Of a stretch of 64,000 bases of DNA, positions 34,700 to 44,046 are shown in pieces. The notes under the pieces were generated by a model. It was not told the DNA's origin and did not search any database. It worked only from the letters and a program-made list of their open reading frames with translations. Made by a program: the position numbers and the translations under genes. Within the stretch, counting starts at the first letter, position 1. Each line of letters begins with the position of its first letter. Source of the DNA: Rhabdophis nuchalis (Eukaryota; Chordata; Lepidosauria; Squamata; Natricidae). The stretch lies in the NCBI GenBank assembly GCA_039707465.1, contig CM077644.1, positions 197,877,962 through 197,941,961 of the forward strand. Direction: 5' to 3'.

Positions 34700-35479
34700 A
34701 TGACTGGGCATTATGCAAGTCCTAATATAGATGAGTTTAGTGTTCATCTGAAAAAGCACAAAATATATTTTAAGCATATGTTCAGTGGTCTTTTGTATGT
34801 AGACTGGATCTGACTTTAAAATGGGGACCTGATGGTCTGGCCAATTTAAACTGAGCTGAGTTCGGTCATTTGTTTGTTACTATACCATATGAATGAATTA
34901 TTTATTTCTGAGTGGTTTTGCCAAGAATGGCTTTTGTATAATTATATTTTCTGCTGGTGTTACTATTTTGATATAGCAGCATCTTGCCTTCTCTAATGTG
35001 ATTTTGAGTATTCCATGGCCTCCTCCATGGGTGCTGTCAGTCATGACCACTTGCTTTAACACTGCCATTCCCTTTCAGAAATTATTGATGTATAAGATGT
35101 GGTGAAGCAGACATGAGTTCTGCCTGTCTCATCTTTCAAGCTGAGCAGTAGGTCAGCTGGCTGTGATGGGAGGACCTTGCTAGAGTGCAAGATTAAAGCA
35201 TGCATTTTAATTCTATTTTTTTCTTCCTGTAAGAAGATAATTTCCTCATTGCTTTTTAAATTTTACAATTTCATAGTGCTGGCCAGACTTGCCATCTCAA
35301 TAAGAGCATGAGCAAACTCGAGATAGGAATGTTGTTATTAATGGATAGCATTGTAACAGCATATTTCTAGATAGAAACAAGTGTTACCCATTCCTTAAAA
35401 AAATAACAATTTTATTTAATAAAAGTGTTACTTTGGTAAGGTTCAAATGACTGTTTTGAAAGCTGCTTTGAGAAACAGT
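34700..35479. other. Unassigned sequence
   Basis: Nothing recognisable. Confidence 0.45.
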
Positions 35480-35580
35480 CAGTGGTGCAATTCAGCTGGT
35501 TCGAACCAGTTTGGGCAAACCTGTAGTGCTGGAGGCGGGAGACTCCGCCCACCCACTCAGACATCATCATGTCCCATTCT
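35480..35580. mobile_element. hAT-like MITE fragment (second family)
   Basis: Starts cagtggtgcaattcagctgg, then ttcgaaccagtttgggcaaa and gcgggagactccgcccaccc. The right half is missing. Related to 27019-27158. Confidence 0.6.
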
Positions 35581-37310
35581 AATTCAAAGAGGGGTATTAT
35601 ATCCATACCCTGCATCTTGCAAACCACTTCATTTGAATGCTTTGCCTAGTCATAAACATCACCCTTAAAACCCATCCATAATGGGAAATGAAGTAAATGA
35701 CTAGCATATTGTATTCAGCTCATGAAAAGAAATTGAAATGATTCAGCTTGAAAGTTATCAAGTCATCTTTCCATTGAAATACTTCCAAGACTGTGAAAAG
35801 CTAGTTATAAGAGATAAGGTGTGGCAGGCATTATCATGGGTAAAGGAACAGTCCTTATTCTTTCTAGAGTCACAGTATTTCAGAACACATACCATAAAAT
35901 TTTAAGTTTAGCTAAACAGAAGTTTAGTGAGAAATAAAATGATCCTCTTCTCCAGTCTATTGAGATGGTGGGATTCAGCTTTCATATCTATTCAGAATAT
36001 TTATCTGGAGACATGCTGTATGTTTATTTACATTTATTTGTATCCTACTTTGGTAGAGGTGCTCAAGGCAGTTCTAGAAACAAGTTCCACTGAAACTTTT
36101 CCAGGTATCAATATTAGCAGAAGTATCCTTATCCCTAATTTGCTCTTCATCTGCTTAAATGGCTCTAAGAGAAGAGAATTACTCTGTTAACAAAGGAAAA
36201 ATGTATCAACTAACCCTTTGGCAATTTCCTTTCTCCCTGTTCCTCTTGCTTTTCCTTCCTTATGCTGAGAATGTAATCCTTGCATTGAGGGCAGTGAATC
36301 TGTAATGAACAACTGATGATTCTTTTGATTTTTTTCCCCAGGCCATGATTTACGGATTATCTGACTAGTACCATTCTCAAGCAGCAGGCCACTCCCTAGT
36401 TAATTTAGTTGACTGCGTGGGATTGAGAAGGCCTAGTTTGAAGTTGCCTGATTTGCTGCTATGACGAATCACAGTGCAAGTCTTTTTAAATAAGACACCT
36501 GAGCAAATTTGACAACACACCGCTGAAGTAAACTGTCCCCTTTATAATTACTAAAATGATATCTTCTCTCTCTTCTAGTACAGTAAATGTAACAGTGTTG
36601 ACACTTGTTTGGAGAAGGAAGAAACAAAAGCCTATGATGCTTTCATACCACCCAGGAGAGCAAGATAACATAGTTTCATTATTTATTCATGCTGGCAGAG
36701 CTTTTTATGTAAAGCTTTTTTCCCCCTGAAAACATGGAGGGAAGGATTCTTATTCCTGCAAAGAAAATAACATCTTTGGAATTGCTCAGGCTGCTATTGC
36801 ATTATTAGAAGACTAGAATCCCAGCAGATATTTTTGTTTGGTGGTTTTTAATCATATTCCTATAGTTGATTGAGGCAACTTCGGTAGCCTTGAAAAGACA
36901 ATGTGATTTAGTTCATCACAGCCTAATTATCATGCTTAACTTGCATTAAAGAATTCATCCCCTTTGGCAATTTTCTGGGAAATGAGGTCAGATTTCTTTA
37001 CAGGAATGATGAAAGCCAGCCTGGAGAATTTGAGAATCACTGTCTGGGTTTTTTCTTAAAAGATTAAGCATGAATAGAGATACCATGCCTCCTTATTTTC
37101 AATGCAAACTTCCATCATGGACACCATGTTTTATCATTTTTGTGAATGTTAATGAATAATGCATAATATGCACAGATATTTATATGAATGTATGAACACG
37201 TCATTTATGTGAACACTGATGCTCCTGTGTAAGCTTTTGAATTCTTCCATTTTGTCTTGGAAGTTAATTTGAATTGATTATGTGATGTCAGTTGAGAAAT
37301 ACAGTATGTT
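35581..37310. other. Unassigned sequence
   Basis: A short LINE-tail-like stretch (tttatttgtatcctactttg) lies near 36028. Otherwise nothing recognisable. Confidence 0.45.
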
Positions 37311-37315
37311 ATTAT

Positions 37316-37614
37316 TGTTAGATCAGACAAAGGATTCCGACTCAGGCATGGTCAAAACAACAGGAACGTTTATTCACACTATTTACAACACACACAAGAT
37401 TCAACTGGCAAGGTTTCTTCTCTGGCAACCTCTTATATAGAGTTACCAGGCAGGAAACTCCTAGCAATGCACTTGCAACATTGTAACTCCTTTCCAGACA
37501 GATTCCAGACAGCTTGTCTCTGTTAATCACTGCAGCTGCTGGCTCAGTTCCGGAATGCGGTGACTCATAGGTTACCAGACGAGCTGTCTGGGACATAGGC
37601 TTGGGGACTCAACA
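37316..37614 (-). repeat. 3' LTR of the gypsy element
   Basis: 299 bp, TG...CA boundaries (TGTTGAG...TCTAACA on the minus strand), seemingly identical to the other LTR. A polyadenylation signal AATAAA on the minus strand is at 37369-37374. The gag-pol ORF runs about 43 bases into it and stops at 37572. Confidence 0.93.
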
Positions 37615-40600
37615 CTCCTTCCCCCATAGTCAGTGCGCATGTGTCTAGGTTCTCTGTCCAACACAGTACATGCGCACGCGTAGTCGTTCAGATAGGCGGG
37701 GCGGTGTCGGGTCCGCCCTGACCGCCTTAGTTCTTGAGGAGGCTCCTCCCTGTGGGACACGGAGCCTTCGCCTACGTCATCGCGGCCTGCCCTCGGAGGT
37801 GGAGTCGCCGTAGGCGGCAATGGCGACCCTAGCAAGTCCGGGTGAGGGGGCGTGGCGACCGGGCTTGAGGTAGTTGGCATTTGCTGGCGAGTATTATTCT
37901 GGTAGGGTGGTTCCCCGATGGGCGAGGCCCCCAGCTGAGAGTCAGATTGGGCTGTGAGGTCCTGGAGGTCTCCCCGTGCTGTTCCCGCCGATACGAGGTC
38001 TGGACCGGCTAGGGACTCCGGGGTTCCAAACAACTGCTCGGCTTGAGCAGAGAACAACGGCCCAACGGGGGCCAACGGGCAGGAACGGCCTGGCGTGGTG
38101 ACTGCTGTTTCAGGCAGGCGGCGCCTCAGTTGATCCAGGTGGCGCCGCCACTCGGATCCATCCTGAAGGCCGACTCTGTAAGAACAGGGCCCGGTTACGT
38201 CCAAAATGGTTGCGGCAATCCATCGCGGCTCCCCTGAAAAGTTCCTTGCCCAAACCAGGTCCCCAATTTCAAATAAACGAGGAGTGGGAATCTGCAGGTT
38301 GCCCCTCTGCAACCCGTCGTAATCGGGGTGCAGTCTGTCCAGAGTGGTCCGCAAGCGTCGGCCCATCAAGAGCTCCGCGGGGCTTTTCCCTGTGGCTGGG
38401 CAAGGTGTGACATGCTGTCCCAAAAGGTACGCGGCCACCCTTGCCTGCCAGTCCCCTTTATCCAAACGGGCCAAGGCTTCCTTGGCTGAGCGCACGGCTC
38501 GTTCCGCGCGTCCATTAGACGCCGGGTGATAAGGGGCGACTGGCGCGTGGCGGATCCCTTGGGTGGCCAGAAAGTCCAAGAAGGTGGAGGATTGAAATTG
38601 GGGTCCGTTGTCGGACACAACGACGTCCGGCAACCCGTGGGTCGCGAACAGACGGCGCAAGGCACGCACCGTGCTCTCCGCTGTGGTGGAAGCCATGAGA
38701 ATCACCTCCACCCAGCGTGAGAACGCATCCACCACCACGAGGAAATTCTGGCCATGGAAGGGACCCGCGAAATCCAAGTGGAGCCTGGACCATGGGCACC
38801 TGGGGGCGTCCCACTCCCTCGGCGGGGAGACCGGCGGGGCCGGCCGGGACGATTGGCAGGAGGAGCAGGCGGCCACCCATTCCGCCACTTCAGCGTCCAT
38901 GCCGGGCCACCAGACATAGCTCCGGGCCAATGCCTTCATACGGACGATGCCTGGGTGGTTGGCATGGAGCGACTGAAGAACCATGTGCCGGAGAGGGGAA
39001 GGGACGATGACCCGATCTCCCCAACACAAGCACCCGCAATGGAGCGAGAGCTCCAGCTGGCGTGACTTGTAAGGCCGAAAGTTTTCAGCCACACTGCCCG
39101 AAGGCCAGCCCCTCAGCACCCATCGGCAGACCTGGGCGAGGACGGGGTCTGCGCGGGTGTGAGCGGCAACGGCGGAAGAGGACAGGGGAAAGTCCGACTC
39201 CGCGACCATCAGGACAGAGAGAGCAGGCACAGGGGCCGGATCCGGCCCCGGGAGAGGGCAGCGGCTTAGGGCATCAGCATGCCCTATCTGCTTGCCAGGA
39301 CGGTATAGCAGCGTATAGTCATACGCTGCCAGGAATTCCGTCCAGCGGGTCATCCTGGGCGACAGGATGGGGGGTGTCGGACGGTCACCGGCCAATAGCC
39401 CAAGGAGCGGCTTATGGTCCGTGACAACAGAAAAGGTCCGCCCATAGAGGTAATTGTGGAACTTCTTAATCCCGGACACTACAGCCAAAGCCTCCTTGTC
39501 GATTTGGCTGTAGTTTCTCTCCGTTTGAGACATTGTCCGGGAGTAAAAAGCAATGGGGGCTTCCGAGCCGTCTGGAAAGACGTGGCTAAGGACAGCCCCC
39601 AGGCCAAAAGGGGAGGCATCGCACGCAAGCGTCAGAGGAAGCCTGTCATGGTACTGGACTAGTACCGCATCTGACGTGAGCATGGCTTTGACAGCCGCGA
39701 ACGCGTGTGCTTCGCGGCTGCCCCAGTGCCAGGCCGCGGATTGGTCGAGCAACCGATGCAGCGGCTCGGCTAGCGATGCCTTATGGGGAATAAACGGCGC
39801 GTAGAAATTCAAAAGGCCGAGGAATGCCTGCAGCTCCGTTTTGGAGGCAGGAGTGGGGGCCTTTTGGATGGCCTCGACCTTGGAGGGGGTTGGGTGAATT
39901 CCTTGGGCGTCAATCATGAAACCCAGGAATTCCACCCTAGGCGCAGCAAACGTACATTTGCTGCGTTTCAACTTTAAACCCGCGCCCCTGAAAACTCTGA
40001 GGACCTTCCGTAACGTTTTGGCGAGTTCTGATATGCTGGAAGCAGCAATCAGGACGTCGTCAAAATACGGTACAACGCCAGGGAGCCCATGGAGCAGTCG
40101 CTCCATGAGGCTCTGGAAGATCCCCGGGGCTACGGACACGCCGAATTGGAGACGGCGACAGCGGAAAGCCCCACGGTGGGTCACGATGGTCTGCGCTTCC
40201 GCAGCCTCGTCATCCACCGGGAGCTGTTGGTAGGCCTGCGCCATATCCAGTTTCGCGAACACTCGACCTCGTCCCAATGAGTGGAGTAGGTCTTGCACCA
40301 CCGGAACCGGGTATGGGTTCGCCTGAAGCCCGAGGTTGATCGTCGACTTATAGTCGGCGCAGATCCTCACGGACCCGTCGGGCTTAATGGGGACCACAAT
40401 TGGGGTCTCCCATTTCGCCTGATCGACGGGTTCGAGCACGCCCTGCGCCACCAATCGATCCAATTCCGCTTCAACCTTGGGCTTCAGCGCGAACGGCAGC
40501 CTGCGGGCCTTCAAGCGGACTGGAGCAACCTGGGGGTCCAAATTTAGGGAAACTGGAGTGCCTTTGTACGTTCCTAAACTGCCATCAAAGACGTCGTTGA

Positions 40601-41918
40601 ACTCTCTGATTACTTCGTCTACCGGAGAACTGGCTGGCACGCTGTGTACTCCTTGGACTGACAGTCCCAAGGCTGGAAACCAGTCCAATCCGATCAAGGC
40701 AGCTAGGGGTTTGGCCACTACCAGGATGGGAAGGGATCCGTGGAAGGGGCCGTAGTCTACTCTCACTCTGTGCAGACCTAGAATGGGAATTTGTGAGCCC
40801 TGGTAATCTTTCAGGATCGTCGCTGTGGGGCCGAGATCCCGCTTCCTGAGCTTGGGGCAAAGCTTAACTAAATGCGCCCAGGACATGAGTGATCTAGAGG
40901 ACCCTGAATCTATTTCCATTTTTACCCCCACCCCCTCTAAGCAAACCACTGTTGACAGTCTCCTACTCTCTGCCTGGTCGTAGCTTAGAGCTGGGGGCAT
41001 CTCCGCCAGCACGAAGCAGTCGGTCGGCTGTGGCTGGTAGCGTCCTGAACACTTCTGCGACCCTCGTTGTCCTGGTGGAACGGTTCTGGAGGCGGCAGCT
41101 GGCGTTGTCACTGGAGTGGCAGCACGGCACACAGCTGCTAGGTGTCCTTTCCTGCCACATCTGCGGCACACCGATGCCTTGAATGGGCACTCTGGTCTCT
41201 GGTGGGCCCCTCCGCAGCCTAGGCAGTTCCCGGACTTCTGCTGCGGTGTGAATGCGCGATTCAGCACGCGCCCGGTCACCCTCATGCAGTCCCCACGGTC
41301 TTCCTCCTCCAGCTCATCCAGCGGCGCTATTTCGTCTACCAGACACGCTCGTGGAGTGGGGAAAAGAGGAGGGCGCGCGCGGCCCATGTCGGATGTGGAG
41401 ATCTCCGACAATTCTGTCGCGCGTGCTTCTTCCACCGCTTGCTCGAGAGTCAGGACAGTTTTTGAAAGCAAGCGGCGCTTTAGGCGGATGTCTCTTACGC
41501 CGCATACAAACTGCTCCAGTAGGGATTCCTCCAGGAAGCCAGCAGGGAACTCGCAGGGGATTGCGGTCGCTCTCAATTTCTGCAGGAACTCGGCTACCGA
41601 CTGTTGCGGCTGTTGCACACATTGCCTGAATGCATAGCGATGCGCTATGCGGGAAGGCGCCGGCGCGTAGTGTGCTCTCAGGCGGCCCAGGAGATCGTCC
41701 CACGGCACTTCGTGCACCGCTGCGGGTGCTGCTATGGTTCGGGCGGTAGCAAACAATTCAGGGCCGCCGCACTGGAGGAATAGGCTCAGCTTCCTGGCAG
41801 GCGCGAGTTCGCCGTAGTCGCTGGCTATCAAGAAGCACTCGAACCGGGCTAAGAAGGAAGCCCATTGTTCCTTCATCGGGTCGAACGGTGCAAACGGAGG
41901 CATTGTCGCCGTAGCCAT
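37572..41918 (-). CDS. Gypsy gag-pol polyprotein, intact
   Basis: A single 1448-codon ORF starting 94 bases inside the 5' LTR. Order: Gag; two zinc knuckles (C232-C235-H239-C244 and C251-C254-H259-C264); aspartic protease with D337-S338-G339; reverse transcriptase with Y618-F619-D620-D621 (YFDD where YMDD or YLDD is commoner); RNase H with D767, E809 and D834; integrase with an HHCC zinc domain and catalytic D1049, D1103 and E1139 (35 residues between the last two). The proline-rich tail ends inside the 3' LTR. Gag and Pol are in one frame, so no frameshift or stop readthrough is needed between them. All catalytic residues are present. It should make virus-like particles and integrate its cDNA. 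Activity is plausible but unproven. Opposite-strand open frames here are shadows. Confidence 0.93.
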   Translation of the reverse strand: MATATMPPFAPFDPMKEQWASFLARFECFLIASDYGELAPARKLSLFLQCGGPELFATARTIAAPAAVHEVPWDDLLGRLRAHYAPAPSRIAHRYAFRQCVQQPQQSVAEFLQKLRATAIPCEFPAGFLEESLLEQFVCGVRDIRLKRRLLSKTVLTLEQAVEEARATELSEISTSDMGRARPPLFPTPRACLVDEIAPLDELEEEDRGDCMRVTGRVLNRAFTPQQKSGNCLGCGGAHQRPECPFKASVCRRCGRKGHLAAVCRAATPVTTPAAASRTVPPGQRGSQKCSGRYQPQPTDCFVLAEMPPALSYDQAESRRLSTVVCLEGVGVKMEIDSGSSRSLMSWAHLVKLCPKLRKRDLGPTATILKDYQGSQIPILGLHRVRVDYGPFHGSLPILVVAKPLAALIGLDWFPALGLSVQGVHSVPASSPVDEVIREFNDVFDGSLGTYKGTPVSLNLDPQVAPVRLKARRLPFALKPKVEAELDRLVAQGVLEPVDQAKWETPIVVPIKPDGSVRICADYKSTINLGLQANPYPVPVVQDLLHSLGRGRVFAKLDMAQAYQQLPVDDEAAEAQTIVTHRGAFRCRRLQFGVSVAPGIFQSLMERLLHGLPGVVPYFDDVLIAASSISELAKTLRKVLRVFRGAGLKLKRSKCTFAAPRVEFLGFMIDAQGIHPTPSKVEAIQKAPTPASKTELQAFLGLLNFYAPFIPHKASLAEPLHRLLDQSAAWHWGSREAHAFAAVKAMLTSDAVLVQYHDRLPLTLACDASPFGLGAVLSHVFPDGSEAPIAFYSRTMSQTERNYSQIDKEALAVVSGIKKFHNYLYGRTFSVVTDHKPLLGLLAGDRPTPPILSPRMTRWTEFLAAYDYTLLYRPGKQIGHADALSRCPLPGPDPAPVPALSVLMVAESDFPLSSSAVAAHTRADPVLAQVCRWVLRGWPSGSVAENFRPYKSRQLELSLHCGCLCWGDRVIVPSPLRHMVLQSLHANHPGIVRMKALARSYVWWPGMDAEVAEWVAACSSCQSSRPAPPVSPPREWDAPRCPWSRLHLDFAGPFHGQNFLVVVDAFSRWVEVILMASTTAESTVRALRRLFATHGLPDVVVSDNGPQFQSSTFLDFLATQGIRHAPVAPYHPASNGRAERAVRSAKEALARLDKGDWQARVAAYLLGQHVTPCPATGKSPAELLMGRRLRTTLDRLHPDYDGLQRGNLQIPTPRLFEIGDLVWARNFSGEPRWIAATILDVTGPCSYRVGLQDGSEWRRHLDQLRRRLPETAVTTPGRSCPLAPVGPLFSAQAEQLFGTPESLAGPDLVSAGTARGDLQDLTAQSDSQLGASPIGEPPYQNNTRQQMPTTSSPVATPPHPDLLGSPLPPTATPPPRAGRDDVGEGSVSHREEPPQELRRSGRTRHRPAYLNDYACACTVLDREPRHMRTDYGGRSVESPSLCPRQLVW
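37615..37626 (-). other. Polypurine tract
   Basis: TGGGGGAAGGAG on the minus strand directly abuts the 3' LTR, the expected primer for plus-strand DNA synthesis. It is also inside the open gag-pol frame. Confidence 0.85.
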
Positions 41919-41991
41919 GGTGAGGCTGTGCGTCGCGCTACGCTCTGTTGTTGAAGTATTCGTTACCCGTTGCGTTCTCAGGCCACGGCCT

Positions 41992-42011
41992 GAATCCCAC
42001 CTTCGTCGCCA
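41992..42011 (-). other. Primer-binding site (probably tRNA-Ser)
   Basis: The minus strand reads TGGCGACGAAGGTGGGATTC starting one base inside the 5' LTR. It begins with the TGG that pairs with a tRNA CCA end. The complement resembles the 3' end of a serine tRNA (...CCCA-CC-TCGTCGCCA). The tRNA identity is from memory and should be checked. Confidence 0.65.
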
Positions 42012-42012
42012 G

Positions 42013-42311
42013 TGTTAGATCAGACAAAGGATTCCGACTCAGGCATGGTCAAAACAACAGGAACGTTTATTCACACTATTTACAACACACACAAGATTCA
42101 ACTGGCAAGGTTTCTTCTCTGGCAACCTCTTATATAGAGTTACCAGGCAGGAAACTCCTAGCAATGCACTTGCAACATTGTAACTCCTTTCCAGACAGAT
42201 TCCAGACAGCTTGTCTCTGTTAATCACTGCAGCTGCTGGCTCAGTTCCGGAATGCGGTGACTCATAGGTTACCAGACGAGCTGTCTGGGACATAGGCTTG
42301 GGGACTCAACA
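42013..42311 (-). repeat. 5' LTR of the gypsy element
   Basis: 299 bp matching the other LTR base for base as far as I can read. It contains the promoter and polyadenylation signal for the element RNA. Confidence 0.93.
42129..42136 (-). promoter_or_regulatory. TATA box in the 5' LTR
   Basis: TATATAAG on the minus strand. AATAAA lies about 60 bases downstream (42066-42071), a normal U3-R arrangement. Confidence 0.7.
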
Positions 42312-42316
42312 ATTAT

Positions 42317-43033
42317 ATACTAGGGGTTATGTGATAGAAATTATGTTATTAAAATATCAATCCAGATAAATAGTTAATTTCACTTCAGGAGCCCTAAACT
42401 CTTGGAATCCTACCCATCATTGTAAAATATAACATAAGCATAGCTTGAAAAAGCAATTTACAATTATTCCACATACTCATAGTGTCTGAATAATCTTAAT
42501 TTTTTAAAAGTTTTATTTTAATCTAATCAATGTTATATCTAATATTTTTTGATTAAATATAGTAATTAGTTTAGATTTATATCTTATAGTCAGGTCTATA
42601 TACTAACATGTCCTTTCAATATTAAAAACTATTCTGCAAGATTAGATGGACAAATAGGTTAGGACTGTAACTGGAAATCATCCAATTAGCTTTCATGATT
42701 TCAATTAAACTTAAATTGGGATCTTCCAGTCCTAATCTAATGTACTAAGCATTACCACAGCCTGGCTCTGAAAAGGGTCCAATTACAAACATGAGTGCAC
42801 ATACTGCAAGTGCATTTCATAGTTGTAGACCAACCTATACAAATTTGTAATTGTAAATTTTTAACTTGTAATAGTATTAGAAGCTATCTCTGCATGAAGG
42901 TAGAAATAAGTAATTTCCCTACAACTCTTTAAAGCAGGTACCACTTTTTGGTACAACATGATTACAACATGATTCAAAGAAAAGACACAGTTGTGTTAGA
43001 GAGGTTCATAAACCTGGCACATTCATACCCAAA
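42317..43033. other. Unassigned AT-rich sequence
   Basis: Nothing recognisable. Confidence 0.5.
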
Positions 43034-43215
43034 GATTTAAGATTTAAGATTTATTGCATTTATATACAGCCCTATCTCCCTTTCGGGACTCAGGGCGGTG
43101 TACAGCCAACAGTAAAAATGAGTAATATAAAAGTTAAGATCAAATGTTAAGATATAATTAAATAATTTGGCCTGCCAAATTAAACCCCCCTACTAAAATC
43201 AATTTAAAAACTACG
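43034..43215 (-). mobile_element. L2 LINE 3' UTR fragment with (TTAAATC)n tail
   Basis: The left end is a gatttaa array, followed by acagccctatctccctttcg and ggactcagggcggtgtacag, the L2 3' terminus on the minus strand. 5'-truncated before the coding region. Confidence 0.75.
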
Positions 43216-43974
43216 ACACATTCCCAAGCATCTCTTTGTAAAAAGTTAGACTTCAGGTTATAAATTGACTCATTTTTTAAAATCTGTTTATAGAAATTGA
43301 ATATGGAATTAGAAAAAAATACAAATTATTTAGTCTAATTAGATTATTTTTTAAAACATCTCATGATGTATTTTCTTCATAATAATGCTATGGGGGTGGA
43401 AAAAGATGATTAATTCATTTAGTATAAATAAAAAAAACAAGTAAAAGGTACAGATGAGATACAATTTCTATGCTATCGTATTGTTTATTTGTCATCTGAA
43501 ATCTGGCATGCTTCATCCAGCTGACATGAACATTTGATCTCTTTGTGATGAAACAGTAAACAAAGATGTTACAGCAATTTGTGTCTTTTCCATGCTAAAT
43601 TATGAGAGGATGAAATTATATTTTTATGGGAATTGATTCATATTAAAGTTCTTAGACTACACTGTTTCTGATGCACAAGATCCAAACAGAATTAAGTGAT
43701 TTTTATGAAAACATAATTCCATTAGTTTCTAATTATGGCATTAGAAATATAGAAATAGTTCTAATATTGCCTCTCACTTTGAGAAAAATGGTTTAAATCT
43801 ACCATTTTAAAATAGCATTATAAAACAAAAACAAAACAAACCCCAAAGGACCCTTCGGATTGGACAGGCATAGATTCAAGTCTTTATTTGGCCACAGTAT
43901 TCACTGATTGATTTAAAGCAATATTCCTTCTGCCCGTCTACATAACAGTGCTGTATTGCATATGAAATTAAGAG
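43216..43974. other. Unassigned AT-rich sequence
   Basis: Nothing recognisable. Confidence 0.5.
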
Positions 43975-44046
43975 ATACAATACAATAGCAGAGTTGGAAG
44001 GGACCTTGTAGGTCTTCTAGTCCAACCCCCTGCATGGGCAGGAACG

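Larger units (their letters stand above)
37311..42316 (-). mobile_element. Complete Ty3/gypsy (Mag-like) LTR retrotransposon
   Basis: A 4996-bp element (37316-42311) on the minus strand, flanked by the perfect 5-bp duplication attat (37311-37315, 42312-42316). Both LTRs are 299 bp and I see no difference between them, so the insertion is recent. A primer-binding site follows the 5' LTR, a polypurine tract precedes the 3' LTR, and one long gag-pol ORF fills the interior. The interior is GC-rich compared with the AT-rich flanks. Two Gag zinc knuckles of the CX2CX3HX4C and CX2CX4HX4C types and the RT/integrase order suggest the Mag clade. There is no envelope gene. Confidence 0.93.

Noticed and set aside
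37342..37596. Identical 84-codon frames in both LTRs
   Set aside because: These are LTR sequence read through. Identity follows from LTR identity, not coding.
38043..41637. Many plus-strand open frames of 60-170 codons
   Set aside because: Shadows of the GC-rich gypsy gag-pol gene on the opposite strand.
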